From contig JAZBOY010000150.1 of assembly GCA_036351375.1 (NCBI GenBank), forward strand, positions 1 through 64,000: a DNA stretch of 64,000 bases. The letters run 5' to 3'. Shown piece by piece: positions 1 through 9,165 of the stretch. This stretch comes from JANQIO01 sp036351375. GTDB lineage: Bacteria; Pseudomonadota; Gammaproteobacteria; Pseudomonadales; Halieaceae. The notes under the pieces were generated by a model. The model was not told the DNA's origin, searched no databases, and saw nothing but the letters and a program-made list of their open reading frames with translations. The position numbers were made by a program, and so were the translations under genes. The number at the start of each line of letters is the position of its first letter. Positions within the stretch are counted from its first letter, which is position 1.

Positions 1-1
1 C

Positions 2-592
2 GCAGTGACCGAGCGGCGCTACATCACCCGCCGTGTTTCGCTGGCCGACGGCGCGGTGGCGCTGGCACAGGCGGAGGGCTTCGCGGCACTCCAGAAAACG
101 GCGGACAGCGTCACGCTTACGCTGGGGCCGCGCTACCGCATGCTGTTGATTGGTGCCGGCGCCCTGTCCGAGACCCTCTCCAGGCTGGCCTCGGCGATGG
201 ATTACCAGGTGCTGATCAATGATCCCCGCGCCGAGGTGCTGGCGCGCTGGGAAGGTGAGGCAGTAGAGCGTATCGGCGGCATGCCTGATGACGCGGTGCG
301 TGCCCATGCCACCGACCGCAACAGCATTGTGCTGACCCTGACCCATGACCCCCGCATCGATGATATGGCGCTGATGGAAGCCCTCGAGCACGAGCTGTAC
401 TACGTCGGCGCGCTGGGCTCGGTGCGCACCACGGAAAAGCGGCTGGAGCGTCTACGGGCGCTGGGCCTTGGCGAACAGCAGATCGCGCGCCTGCACGCGC
501 CGGTTGGTCTGCCCATCGGCAGCAAGACCCCCATGGAAATTGCCATCGCCATTCTCGCCGAGCTGACCCAGCTGCGACGCACTGCCGCATGA
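2..592 (+). CDS. XdhC/CoxI family protein, C-terminal part (5' truncated by window edge)
   Basis: The reading frame is open from the first bases of the window, so the true start lies upstream. The visible 196 or so residues form the XdhC C-terminal Rossmann-like domain: a nucleotide-binding stretch MLLIGAGALSETLSRLA near residue 46, and a conserved end with YVGALGS and APVGLPIGSKTP. Family members insert or sulfurate the molybdenum cofactor of xanthine dehydrogenase or CO-dehydrogenase-like enzymes. The stop overlaps the start of the next gene by 4 bases (ATGA), and that gene is a MocA-like nucleotidyltransferase, which supports a role in cofactor maturation. The molybdoenzyme subunits would be expected upstream, outside the window. 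Confidence 0.85.
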   Translation, partial: AVTERRYITRRVSLADGAVALAQAEGFAALQKTADSVTLTLGPRYRMLLIGAGALSETLSRLASAMDYQVLINDPRAEVLARWEGEAVERIGGMPDDAVRAHATDRNSIVLTLTHDPRIDDMALMEALEHELYYVGALGSVRTTEKRLERLRALGLGEQQIARLHAPVGLPIGSKTPMEIAIAILAELTQLRRTAA

Positions 593-1146
593 AGGGCGGG
601 GCGCTGGTGCTGGCCGCGGGATTTTCGCGCCGCTTCGGCAGCGACAAGCGCCTGTTCGACGTCGAGGGCGAACCGCTGTTGCGGCGCACTGTGGCAGCGG
701 TGCACGCAGCGCAGTTGCCCTGCCGGGTCTGCCTGCGCCCCGATGATGGCGCCGTACCAATGCTGCTGAACCTGCCCGGTGTCGAATTCGTCGAGTGCCG
801 ATCGGCGCCTCGCGGCATGGGTGCAACCCTGGCCGAGGGGGTGGACGCCTGCGGCGACTGGGACGGGCTGCTGGTGGTGTTGGGTGACATGGCCTGGGTG
901 CAGCCCGCCACCCTGGCGGCCCTGTGGCAGGCCCTGGCCCCCGACACCCTGGTAGAGCCGCTCTACCAGGGCGCTGCCGGCAATCCGAAGGGCTTTGGCA
1001 GCGCGTATTTTGCGGAGTTGGCAGCACTGGATGGTGACAGCGGCGGCAGGGATATCGTCGCCCGGCACCGCCAGCGGATGCGCGGGGTGAGTGTGGATGA
1101 TCCCGGGGTGCTGCGAGACCTGGATAAACCGCCTGTGCGGGCCTGA
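589..1146 (+). CDS. MocA/MobA-like molybdenum cofactor nucleotidyltransferase
   Basis: This 185-residue protein has the NTP-transferase signature LVLAAGFSRRFGSDK at residues 6-20, matching the LAAGxSxRxGxxK pattern of MobA/MocA/CoxI-associated enzymes. Downstream are GDMAWV, the metal-binding Asp region, and a GNPKGFG segment typical of MocA. It probably transfers CMP or GMP to molybdopterin in the cytoplasm. Its start overlaps the XdhC-type gene by 4 bases, indicating translational coupling in one maturation operon. Whether it makes the cytosine or the guanine dinucleotide form cannot be decided from what I see. Confidence 0.85.
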   Translation: MKGGALVLAAGFSRRFGSDKRLFDVEGEPLLRRTVAAVHAAQLPCRVCLRPDDGAVPMLLNLPGVEFVECRSAPRGMGATLAEGVDACGDWDGLLVVLGDMAWVQPATLAALWQALAPDTLVEPLYQGAAGNPKGFGSAYFAELAALDGDSGGRDIVARHRQRMRGVSVDDPGVLRDLDKPPVRA

Positions 1147-1201
1147 ATCACAGGTTTACATGTCTTTACAGTGCCGGGTTTTATATTGCACACCCCAACC
1201 C

Positions 1202-1207
1202 TATAAT
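1202..1207 (+). promoter_or_regulatory. candidate -10 element (TATAAT) for the type II secretion operon
   Basis: A consensus TATAAT sits 25-37 bases ahead of the gspC start region in the 92-base gap after the MocA-like gene. No good -35 hexamer lies 16-18 bases upstream (TTTTAT at 1179 is weak), so the promoter may need an activator. The call rests on position and the -10 match only. Confidence 0.35.
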
Positions 1208-1238
1208 CCCGGCATTATCTATTCACGCGTGATTGACA

Positions 1239-2288
1239 GTGAACACCGAGCGGCTGGCTGACGCCGGCACCAAACTGGACGAAATCTGGCAGCAGGTTGT
1301 CGCCCGCCTGCAAACCTTCTCAGATCCCGTGCGCCAGCGTCGCCTCAAGCAAGGCCTGGTGGCGGTGGCTGTTGTGTGGATGGTGTTCGCGCTGGTCGAG
1401 CTGGTGTGGAGCCTGGTGCCCGCTCCCGAAGTGCCGCCGGCGCCTGGCAATGTGGTCAACCCGCTGGTGGAGGCGGCCGCCCCTTCTGGGCGCAAACCGG
1501 TCAATATCGAGGAAATGGCGGGTTGGAGCCTGTTTGGCGATGCGGCCACCGCCAATACCGCCATCCTCGCAGAGGCCGAGGAAATAACCGTCCAGCAGGA
1601 CGGCCTCGCCGGCATCGAGGACGGCGCCCAGGAAACCCGGCTGGCGCTCACGCTGCAGGGTATTGTGGCCTCCTCCGATCCTGACCTGGCGCGGGCAATC
1701 ATCGAAGCCAAGCGCGAGCAGGGCCAGTATGCGGTGGGGGATGAGCTGCCGATCAACAACCGGGTCAAGCTGGCGAAAATCCTCTCTGACCGGGTGGTGA
1801 TCGACAATGCCGGCAAATACGAGCTGTTGCTGCTGTTCGATGAAGACGACTTCAAGATCAGCACCAGCGCCGCCGAGACCGACACTACGGCCGGGCTGGC
1901 GCGCCCGACCACGCCCAGTTCACGGCGCATGGACCGCCGCGGCAGCCAGGACGTGACCCAGCTGGCGGAAAACTACCGGCGCCGGCTGTACAGCAACCCA
2001 CAGTCCCTGGCGCAGGTGGTGAATATCGCCGCCGTGCGGGAAGAGGGTCAGCTGCAGGGTTACCGGGTGAGTGCCGGTCGCGACGCGGAGCAGTTCGCCG
2101 CGATGGGTTTCCAGTCCAACGATATCGTTACCGGCGTCAACGGCATCCGGCTCAGTGACCCCGGCAAGGCCATGGAGCTGTACCGGGTAATGCGCACTGC
2201 CAAGGAAGCCAGCTTCGATGTGCTGCGCGACGGCCAGGAAGTCACCCTGGTCGTGGGCCTGGGCGAACCCCAGGAGGACGCGCAGTGA
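1239..2288 (+). CDS. gspC: type II secretion system inner-membrane protein GspC
   Basis: First gene of the gsp operon. The protein of about 349 residues has a cytoplasmic N-terminus, one membrane helix near residues 45-62 (LVAVAVVWMVFALVELVWSL), a periplasmic HR domain around residues 85-200 and a C-terminal PDZ domain (about residues 265-345, with GYRVSAGRDAEQFAAMGF and NDIVTGVNG). GspC links the inner-membrane platform to the GspD secretin through its HR domain, and the PDZ domain is implicated in substrate recognition. The start could be GTG at 1239 or TTG at 1233; neither has a strong ribosome-binding site. The intergenic gap of 61 bases to gspD is the largest but one within the operon. 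Confidence 0.9.
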   Translation: MNTERLADAGTKLDEIWQQVVARLQTFSDPVRQRRLKQGLVAVAVVWMVFALVELVWSLVPAPEVPPAPGNVVNPLVEAAAPSGRKPVNIEEMAGWSLFGDAATANTAILAEAEEITVQQDGLAGIEDGAQETRLALTLQGIVASSDPDLARAIIEAKREQGQYAVGDELPINNRVKLAKILSDRVVIDNAGKYELLLLFDEDDFKISTSAAETDTTAGLARPTTPSSRRMDRRGSQDVTQLAENYRRRLYSNPQSLAQVVNIAAVREEGQLQGYRVSAGRDAEQFAAMGFQSNDIVTGVNGIRLSDPGKAMELYRVMRTAKEASFDVLRDGQEVTLVVGLGEPQEDAQ

Positions 2289-2367
2289 GGCCTGCCGGGA
2301 CTTCCCGTAACAGAGCTGTCACAATCCGGAAATAGTATGGGAAACCTTTTTGACCAGTGACTCTTTC

Positions 2368-4428
2368 ATGGCAATTCTAGACAGGCGCCCGCTGCGCGCG
2401 GCGCTGCTGTGCCTGTGCCTTATCGCCTTGCCCACCGCCGCCCAGGACTGGACCGTCAACCTCAAGGAAACGGATATCCAGGAGCTGATCAAGTTCGTGG
2501 CGGAGGCCACCGACACCACCATCGTGGTCGACCCCAAGGTAAAGGGCACTGTAAAGGTGATTTCGGCAAAGCCGGTCTCCAGCAGTGAGCTGTACGACCT
2601 GTTCCTGTCGATCCTGGACGTACACGGCTACACGGCGGTGCGCAGCGGCAACGTGGTGCGGGTTATCCAGTCAAAGGATGCGCGCTCGGCGCCGGTGCGG
2701 GTGGAAAATGAAACTGTGCGTGCCAGCGACGAGTACCTCACCCACGTCATCCGCCTGGAGAATATTTCCGCCGCAAAGTTGATCCCGGTATTGCGGCCGC
2801 TGGTGCCCCAGCAGGCCCATATGGCGGCCTACGCGCCCTCCAACGCCATCATCATCAGCGACACCGCCGCCAACATCGACCGCATTCGCGAGATTATCGA
2901 AAGCATGGATCGCAGCGCCGTGCAGCAGACGGAGATTGTGAACCTCGAGTACGCGGTGGCCGAGGACGTGGTGCGCATGCTGCTGGAACTGGCCAAGAGT
3001 GAGGCCAAGCAGGCCGGCGGTGCCGATGCGGAAATCCTGCTGGTGGCCGACAAGCGCACCAACAGCGTCATCGTCAGCGGGGACGAACTGGAGCGGGCGC
3101 GCATGCGCAAGCTCATCGATTACCTGGACACGCCGCTGGAGCAGAGCGGTAACGTCAAGGTGATCTACCTGGAGTATGCCGATGCTACCGAGATAGCCGA
3201 GGTGCTTACGCGGGTGATGCAGAATATCAGCAGGCTGGAACCGGAAGAGGGCAACAACCGACGCCGCAATGATTCCAGCGCTACCATCGAGGCCGATGAG
3301 GGCACCAATGCCCTGATCATCACCGCCGATGCTGACGAGATGCAGTCCATCGAGGCGGTGATCCAGCGGCTGGATATTCGCCGGGCCCAGGTGTTGGTGG
3401 AAGCCATCATCGCTGAATTGGAGGTTATCGATGGTGATGACCTCGGCGTGCAGTGGCTGTTCCGGGATGACAGCGGTTCCTTCGGTAGCAATATCATTGC
3501 CAGCGACAGCAATCGAGCCAGTGGCATTGCCGGCGCCATCGCCGGCAGTGGCAATGACGGCGGTGACGACGGCGCCAGCACTACTGACGATCTTGGCGAT
3601 GAGTTCGATCGGGCCGCCTTCCTGTCGGCACTCGCCGGCACCCCGGGCCTGTCCCTGGGCTGGGGCCAGCTCGACGAGAACCTGGACATCGCTGTGATCC
3701 TCAGTGCCCTCAGCAGCGAAACCAACGCCAACATCCTGTCGACACCGAGCCTGCTGACCCTGGACAACCAGGAAGCGTTTATTACCGTCGGCCAGGAAGT
3801 GCCGTTCGTGACCGGCTCTTTCAGCAACACCGGGGGCGGCGTGTCCCAACCCAATAATCCCTTCCAGACCATCGAACGCCAGAACGTGGGCATCACCCTG
3901 ACGGTGACGCCACACGTCAATGAGGGCGACCTGGTGCAACTGGACATCTCCCAGGAGGTGTCCAGCCTGACCGGTGGCGGCGTGGCGGCTTCGCTGCTGG
4001 CCTCAGACATCATCACCAACGAGCGGCGGGTGGAGACCAAGGTGCTGGCCGGTGACGGCCGCACGGTGGTGCTGGGTGGGCTTATCGAGGATGAGCTGCA
4101 GGACCAGACCCAGAAGGTACCGTTCCTCGGAGATATCCCGTTCCTGGGCAGGTTGTTCCGCCAGGATGCCTCCACTGTTACCCAGTCCAACCTGATGGTG
4201 TTCATCAAGCCGACTATTATTCGCGACGACAAGGCCCTGGAAGGCGCCACCGCGCAGAAGTACAAGTACATCCGCGCCCAGCAGCAGATGCGTATTGACG
4301 CCGGCGTGGAGTTCAAGGACGCCTCCGACGTGCCTATCCTGCCCGAGTGGGAGGAGCAGATTAAGCAGCTCGAGGAAATCAAGGAGTCGAGCTCCGCTGC
4401 GGAGTCAGCCGAAAACGGGGCACGCTGA
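2368..4428 (+). CDS. gspD: type II secretion system secretin GspD
   Basis: Outer-membrane channel of the type II secretion system, 686 residues from the ATG at 2368, chosen because it gives a clean signal peptide (MAILDRRPLRAALLCLCLIA, cleavage after TAAQ). An in-frame TTG at 2350 is less likely. N0-N3 ring domains occupy about residues 20-360. An acidic and glycine-rich insert with GSGNDGGDDGAS lies near residue 390. The secretin core follows, with VPFVTGSFSNTGGG and TVVLGGLIEDE. The C-terminus past residue 640 is a short charged S-domain-like tail. The stop shares one base with the gspE start. Confidence 0.95.
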   Translation: MAILDRRPLRAALLCLCLIALPTAAQDWTVNLKETDIQELIKFVAEATDTTIVVDPKVKGTVKVISAKPVSSSELYDLFLSILDVHGYTAVRSGNVVRVIQSKDARSAPVRVENETVRASDEYLTHVIRLENISAAKLIPVLRPLVPQQAHMAAYAPSNAIIISDTAANIDRIREIIESMDRSAVQQTEIVNLEYAVAEDVVRMLLELAKSEAKQAGGADAEILLVADKRTNSVIVSGDELERARMRKLIDYLDTPLEQSGNVKVIYLEYADATEIAEVLTRVMQNISRLEPEEGNNRRRNDSSATIEADEGTNALIITADADEMQSIEAVIQRLDIRRAQVLVEAIIAELEVIDGDDLGVQWLFRDDSGSFGSNIIASDSNRASGIAGAIAGSGNDGGDDGASTTDDLGDEFDRAAFLSALAGTPGLSLGWGQLDENLDIAVILSALSSETNANILSTPSLLTLDNQEAFITVGQEVPFVTGSFSNTGGGVSQPNNPFQTIERQNVGITLTVTPHVNEGDLVQLDISQEVSSLTGGGVAASLLASDIITNERRVETKVLAGDGRTVVLGGLIEDELQDQTQKVPFLGDIPFLGRLFRQDASTVTQSNLMVFIKPTIIRDDKALEGATAQKYKYIRAQQQMRIDAGVEFKDASDVPILPEWEEQIKQLEEIKESSSAAESAENGAR

Positions 4429-5900
4429 TGGAACAGAGCCTGAGGTCCCTGCCATTCACCTTCGCCAAGCAGAACGGCATCCTGCTGCAGGATGGCGAGG
4501 TGCCGACCATCCTGCACCAGGGCCCGCTGACGGTGCCGCTGTTGGCCGAGCTGCGTCGCTTCCTGGGCGGCCCCTTTGCCCTGGAAGAGGTGCCCGGTGA
4601 GCAGTTCCAGCGGCGCCTGACCCAGGCCTACCAGCGCGACAACAACGAGGCCTCCCAGGTAGCGGAGGACCTCTCTACCGACGTGGACCTGACGCGGCTG
4701 GCGGACGAGATTCCAGAGATCGGCGACCTGATGGACGCCGAGGATGATGCCCCCATCATCCGCCTGATCAATGCCATCCTGTCCCAGGCGGTACGCGAGC
4801 AGGCATCGGATATCCATATCGAAACCTTCGAGGACCGACTGTCGGTGCGTTTCCGCGTCGACGGCGTGCTCTCCGAGGTGCTGTCGCCCAAGCGCATGCT
4901 GGCGCCACTGCTGGTGTCGCGCCTCAAGGTCATGGCAAAACTGGATATTGCCGAGAAGCGGGTACCGCAGGATGGCCGCATATCGGTGCGCCTGGCGGGC
5001 CACGCGGTGGATATCCGCATGTCCACCATCCCCTCGGCTCATGGCGAGCGGGTCGTGCTGCGTCTTCTCGACAAGCAGGCGGGCCAGCTGCAGCTCGACC
5101 AGCTCAACATGAACGAACAGGTGCGCAAGGCCTACGAGCGCGGCCTGCACAGCGCCCACGGCATCATCCTTGTCACCGGCCCCACCGGCTCCGGTAAGAC
5201 CACCACCCTGTACGCGGGGCTCACCCACATCAACGAGTCCACCCGCAACATCCTCACCATCGAGGACCCGATCGAATACATGCTTCCCGGGGTAGGGCAG
5301 ACTCAGGTCAACGCGAAGGTCGAGATGACCTTTGCCCGCGGGCTGCGCGCCATCCTGCGCCAGGACCCGGACGTGGTGATGGTGGGTGAGATTCGCGACC
5401 TGGAAACCGCGGAGATCGCGGTACAGGCTTCACTGACCGGCCACCTGGTGCTGTCGACCCTGCACACCAACACCGCCATCGGCGCGGTGACCCGGCTGCA
5501 GGATATGGGCATCGAGCCCTTCCTGTTGTCTTCCTCGCTGATTGGTGTGATGGCCCAGCGCCTGGTGCGGCTGCTGTGCAAGGAATGCCGAGAGGAGCAC
5601 CTGGTAACCGATGCCGAAGCCGAGTGGCTTGGGCTGCCGGCGGACAGCACGCAAACCATCTACCGGCCCAAGGGTTGCGACCACTGCAACTTTAGCGGCT
5701 ACCGTGGTCGAACCGGCATCTATGAATTGATCGAGATCGACGACGCCATGCGGACACTGATTCACGAGAACGCCAGCGAGATGGAAATGGTCAAGCTCGC
5801 GCGCGAGCGCGCGCCGGGCATCCTCGGCGACGGCCAGCAGCGGGTGCTCAGCGGCCAGACCAGCATGGAAGAGGTGATGCGAGTCACCACTGCCGGGTAA
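4428..5900 (+). CDS. gspE: type II secretion ATPase GspE
   Basis: Cytoplasmic hexameric ATPase that powers pseudopilus assembly, 490 residues. The N1E domain binds GspL. The Walker A motif GPTGSGKTTTLYAG begins at about residue 251, followed by the Asp box (TIEDPIEY), the Walker B region (DPDVVMVGEIRD) and the His box (LVLSTLHTN). A tetracysteine zinc module is present (CKEC then CDHC), as in most GspE proteins. The start overlaps gspD by one base, and gspF follows after 3 bases. Confidence 0.97.
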   Translation: MEQSLRSLPFTFAKQNGILLQDGEVPTILHQGPLTVPLLAELRRFLGGPFALEEVPGEQFQRRLTQAYQRDNNEASQVAEDLSTDVDLTRLADEIPEIGDLMDAEDDAPIIRLINAILSQAVREQASDIHIETFEDRLSVRFRVDGVLSEVLSPKRMLAPLLVSRLKVMAKLDIAEKRVPQDGRISVRLAGHAVDIRMSTIPSAHGERVVLRLLDKQAGQLQLDQLNMNEQVRKAYERGLHSAHGIILVTGPTGSGKTTTLYAGLTHINESTRNILTIEDPIEYMLPGVGQTQVNAKVEMTFARGLRAILRQDPDVVMVGEIRDLETAEIAVQASLTGHLVLSTLHTNTAIGAVTRLQDMGIEPFLLSSSLIGVMAQRLVRLLCKECREEHLVTDAEAEWLGLPADSTQTIYRPKGCDHCNFSGYRGRTGIYELIEIDDAMRTLIHENASEMEMVKLARERAPGILGDGQQRVLSGQTSMEEVMRVTTAG

Positions 5901-5903
5901 GCC

Positions 5904-7124
5904 ATGACCGCCTACCGCTACCGCGCCCTCGACGCCGACGGCAAGCTGCAGAAGGGAATCCTGGAAGGAGACTCGGAGCGGCAGATCCGTTCCTCCCTGC
6001 GCGCCCAACACCTGAAGCCGGTGGAGGTCTCCGAGGCCAACCGCCGCAGCGCTGCGCCTTCCACGGGTATCAGTAAAGTCTTTGCGCCGCGGGTGAAAGC
6101 CGCCGAACTCGCGCTGGTGACCCGCCAGCTGGCCACCCTGGTGCAGTCCAACCTGCCCATCGACGAGTGCCTGCAGGCGGTGGCAGAGCAGACGAAAAAA
6201 CAGCGACTGCAGGGGCTGCTACTGCAAGTCCGCTCGCGGGTTGCTGAGGGGCATACGCTTGCCTACGCCATGGGCGAGTTCCCCAACGTGTTCAACGAAA
6301 TGTATCGGGCCATGGTCAAGGCCGGCGAGACCGCGGGCTTCCTGGGTCCGGTGCTGGAGCAGCTGGCGGATTATACCGAACAGCGCCAGTACACCTCCCA
6401 GCAGCTCAAGCAGGCCATGATCTATCCGATTCTGCTGGTAGTCGTTGGTATCGGTGTGGTGTCGTTCCTGATGACAAACGTCGTGCCGGAGTTGGTCAGC
6501 CTGTTCTCCCATTCCGACAAGGAGTTGCCGCTTCTCACCCGCGCCCTGATCACTACCAGCGACTTTTTCCAGAATTACCTGGTCTGGATGGTGGTGGGCA
6601 TAATTGCTCTGATCGCCGGTATTCGCCAGCTGCTGAAGAATGAGCGTCGCAAGACGGCGTGGCACCGCGCGCTGCTTCATGTACCGGGTATTTCCGGCAT
6701 CCTGCGCGCGGTAGACACGGCCCGTTTTGCTTCAACGCTCAGTATTCTCATGGCAAGCGGTGTGCCACTACTCGAATCGCTGCGCATCGCCGGAGAGGTG
6801 CTCAATAACCGGGTGCTACGCGAGTCCAGCAACGCAGTCGCGGAGATGGTTCAGGAAGGCTCCAGCCTGAATCGCGCCATGCAGCAGAGCGGAGAGTTCC
6901 CGCCGATGATGGTACACATGGTGGCCAGTGGCGAAGCGTCCGGTGAGCTGGAGACCATGCTGGAGCGCTCGGCCGTGAATCAGGAGCGTGAGCTGGAAAT
7001 GGTACTTGGCGCGCTGATGTCTTTGTTTACGCCGATTATGCTGATCGTGATGGCCGTTCTGGTCACTCTGATCGTATTTGGCGTTATGCAACCGATCTTT
7101 GATCTGAACACGATGGTGAATTGA
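5904..7124 (+). CDS. gspF: type II secretion platform protein GspF
   Basis: Polytopic inner-membrane platform protein of 406 residues, the normal family length. Two T2SSF cytoplasmic domains (about residues 68-190 and 270-390) surround three membrane helices, including one at 172-196 (ILLVVVGIGVVSFLMTNVV) and the C-terminal LFTPIMLIVMAVLVTLIVF. It connects the GspE ATPase to pseudopilin assembly. The ATG follows the gspE stop by three bases, and the TGA is directly followed by the ATG of gspG. Confidence 0.96.
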   Translation: MTAYRYRALDADGKLQKGILEGDSERQIRSSLRAQHLKPVEVSEANRRSAAPSTGISKVFAPRVKAAELALVTRQLATLVQSNLPIDECLQAVAEQTKKQRLQGLLLQVRSRVAEGHTLAYAMGEFPNVFNEMYRAMVKAGETAGFLGPVLEQLADYTEQRQYTSQQLKQAMIYPILLVVVGIGVVSFLMTNVVPELVSLFSHSDKELPLLTRALITTSDFFQNYLVWMVVGIIALIAGIRQLLKNERRKTAWHRALLHVPGISGILRAVDTARFASTLSILMASGVPLLESLRIAGEVLNNRVLRESSNAVAEMVQEGSSLNRAMQQSGEFPPMMVHMVASGEASGELETMLERSAVNQERELEMVLGALMSLFTPIMLIVMAVLVTLIVFGVMQPIFDLNTMVN

Positions 7125-7562
7125 ATGAAACAGCAGAATGGATTCAGCCTGGTAGAAATCCTGGTGGTGCTGGTGATTCTGGGCCTGTTGGTGAGCGTAG
7201 TGGCGCCGACCGTACTCAACCGCGCAGACGACGCGCGGGTGCAGAAAGTCTATGCGGACTTCGCCAACATCGAGACGGCCCTGAAACTGTACCGCCTCGA
7301 CAATTTCAACTACCCCAGCACCGAACAGGGTCTGGAGGCGCTGGTGGCGCCCTCCGGCCTCGACCCGGTTCCCCGGAACTTCAAGGAAGGCGGCTATCTC
7401 GAGCGCATCCCCCAGGACCCGTGGGGCCGCCCATACCTGTACCTGAGCCCCGGAGACAATGGCGAGTTTGACCTCTATTCGCTGGGTGCCGACGGCCTTA
7501 CTGGCGGTGAGAAACAGAATGCCGACCTCGGTAACTGGGATGGCGATAATCCCGACACCTGA
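7125..7562 (+). CDS. gspG: major pseudopilin GspG
   Basis: 145-residue major pseudopilin. It has a short leader ending in Gly, then FSLVEILVVLVILGLL, the class III signal cleaved and methylated by a prepilin peptidase, with Glu5 present. The C-terminal part holds the conserved STEQGLEAL and GADGLTGGEKQNADLGNWD, the calcium-binding loop of GspG. It forms the body of the periplasmic pseudopilus. No gspO prepilin peptidase gene is in this operon, so processing must use an enzyme encoded elsewhere, probably PilD. Confidence 0.97.
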   Translation: MKQQNGFSLVEILVVLVILGLLVSVVAPTVLNRADDARVQKVYADFANIETALKLYRLDNFNYPSTEQGLEALVAPSGLDPVPRNFKEGGYLERIPQDPWGRPYLYLSPGDNGEFDLYSLGADGLTGGEKQNADLGNWDGDNPDT

Positions 7563-8133
7563 GGCGCCACGGCGCCAGCGTGGTTTCACCCTGCTGGAAC
7601 TTCTGCTGGCGTTGGCCGTGGTGGGCATGATCCTCGCGATAGCGTCGGTTTCCCTCAACTCCGGGGATCGTGGATACCGCATCGACGGCGCTGCCAACCA
7701 GTTTGTCGACATTGCCAGCTACGCCATGAGTGAGGCTGAACTCACCGGGATCGATATGGGAGTACTGATCGGTCTTGATAGCGCCGGCGATGTCACCCTC
7801 TATAGCTATGAGTGGCTGCAGCGCGCCGGCAATGTCTGGCGGCCCGCGCCTTTTGAGCAGGATGTATTTGGCAGGCGGCAGTTGCCGCCGGATGTGGAAG
7901 TGATCCTTGAGATAGAGGAAGGCGACACCGAGCTTCTTGAGCGCGAGGCGTCCAACGATGAAACCCTTCCGCCGGCTCCCCAGATCATCTTCTTTGGCAG
8001 CGGTGAGGCGGTGCCGGGCATCATGACCTGGGTCGATGTGGAATCTGGCGAAGTCTTGTGGGAGTTCGAATGGGACCTGCTGGGACGTTTCGAAATGCGG
8101 CGCCGCGGTATCGAGAACGAAGATGATGAATAG
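7540..8133 (+). CDS. gspH: minor pseudopilin GspH
   Basis: Minor pseudopilin of 197 residues. The ATG at 7540 lies inside the end of gspG (23-base overlap) and gives a leader MAIIPTPEAPRRQRG followed by FTLLELLLALAVVGMIL, the prepilin peptidase motif with Glu5. Upstream in-frame starts would produce an implausible leader. GspH sits just under the I-J-K tip of the pseudopilus. The globular domain after residue 45 is diverged, as is usual for this subunit, so the call rests on the N-terminus and operon position. Confidence 0.9.
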   Translation: MAIIPTPEAPRRQRGFTLLELLLALAVVGMILAIASVSLNSGDRGYRIDGAANQFVDIASYAMSEAELTGIDMGVLIGLDSAGDVTLYSYEWLQRAGNVWRPAPFEQDVFGRRQLPPDVEVILEIEEGDTELLEREASNDETLPPAPQIIFFGSGEAVPGIMTWVDVESGEVLWEFEWDLLGRFEMRRRGIENEDDE

Positions 8134-8521
8134 CCGCGGTTTTACCCTGGTGGAGGTGATGGTTGCGTTGCTGGTAGTCGGGCTCGCCCTGCCGGCCATG
8201 CTCAAGGCGCTCTATCAGCAGGTGGATACCACCGCCTACTTGCGGGAAAAGTCCATGGCCCAGTGGGTGGCGACCAACAAGATGACCGAGGTTCGGCTGC
8301 AGGTGAATCGCAGCGGTAACTTCTTCCGCGGTGAGCGCAGCGGCATCACTGATATGGCAGATCGAGAATGGCATTACTGGATGCAGAGCATTCCGACCGA
8401 GGTCCCTGATTTTTACCGCCTGGAGATCACGGTGGCGCGGGAAGAGGAGCTGCGCGACACCCCGTCATACAAGCTGGTGGGTTTTGTCTATGCCGCGAAC
8501 GTGCCTGGAGCGGATTCGTGA
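8126..8521 (+). CDS. gspI: minor pseudopilin GspI
   Basis: Minor pseudopilin of 131 residues with a very short leader (MNSRG) before FTLVEVMVALLVVGLALPA. Two adjacent ATGs at 8123 and 8126 overlap the gspH stop; the second is taken because the leader then matches typical GspI. Conserved downstream features include the WVATNK segment and the C-terminal VAREEELRD region. GspI forms the ternary tip with GspJ and GspK. The stop overlaps the GTG start of gspJ by three bases. Confidence 0.92.
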   Translation: MNSRGFTLVEVMVALLVVGLALPAMLKALYQQVDTTAYLREKSMAQWVATNKMTEVRLQVNRSGNFFRGERSGITDMADREWHYWMQSIPTEVPDFYRLEITVAREEELRDTPSYKLVGFVYAANVPGADS

Positions 8522-9165
8522 ACAGGGTCAGACCGTCGGGCGGGTTTACGCTGCTGGAAGTGCTGCTGGCAATGGCGATCACTGCGATCGTCACTCTCAT
8601 GGCCTACTCCGGGCTGAGCGCTGCGCTCAACAGCGCCGATTCCTTGCGGACAGAAGGCCAGCGTATCTCCGAGGTGAATCGCGCCTATGGATTGTTCAGT
8701 CGCGATTTGTCGCACTTTGTAGACCGCCCGGTGCGTAATGAATTTGGCGCTACAGTACCCGCGCTGGTGGGTGGCGAACGGGTAGAGAAGACCCTCGCAT
8801 TTACAAGGGTGGGCTGGTTCAACACCCTGGGTCGACCTCGCAGCCATATGCAACGCGTGCGCTACGTGCTGGAAGACACGACCCTGTATCGCGAACAGTT
8901 CCAGGTGCTCGACCGCACCAACGAGAGCGAACCACAGCGCGTGGCGCTGCTCGAGAACGTGAACACCATGGAGTTTCGGTTTCTGCCGGACGGTTTCGAC
9001 CTGCCCGTGAACGACGAGCTGGAAACGGATCGCTGGCCTGAGGCCTGGGGGCTCGATGGTGGCCAGGGCGTCAACACTCTGCCTCAGGCGGTGGAGGTGC
9101 GACTGGAACTGGAGGACTGGGGAGAAGTGAGGTGGCTATATGAAATGCCGCAGTCTCCGCTCTAG
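8518..9165 (+). CDS. gspJ: minor pseudopilin GspJ
   Basis: 215-residue minor pseudopilin starting at GTG, with leader MNRVRPSGG and FTLLEVLLAMAITAIVTLMA. Conserved GspJ landmarks follow: LSHFVDRPVR near residue 62, and VGWFNTLGRPRSHMQRVRYV near residue 100. It is part of the GspI-J-K tip complex that contacts substrates and the secretin. The last 26 bases overlap the start of gspK, suggesting coupled translation. Confidence 0.94.
   Translation: MNRVRPSGGFTLLEVLLAMAITAIVTLMAYSGLSAALNSADSLRTEGQRISEVNRAYGLFSRDLSHFVDRPVRNEFGATVPALVGGERVEKTLAFTRVGWFNTLGRPRSHMQRVRYVLEDTTLYREQFQVLDRTNESEPQRVALLENVNTMEFRFLPDGFDLPVNDELETDRWPEAWGLDGGQGVNTLPQAVEVRLELEDWGEVRWLYEMPQSPL

Noticed and set aside
3165..5228. 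Long minus-strand open frame (687 codons) across gspD and gspE
   Set aside because: It lies antisense to two well-conserved genes with full domain content; its translation is low-complexity and shows no family features. High GC makes such antisense frames common.
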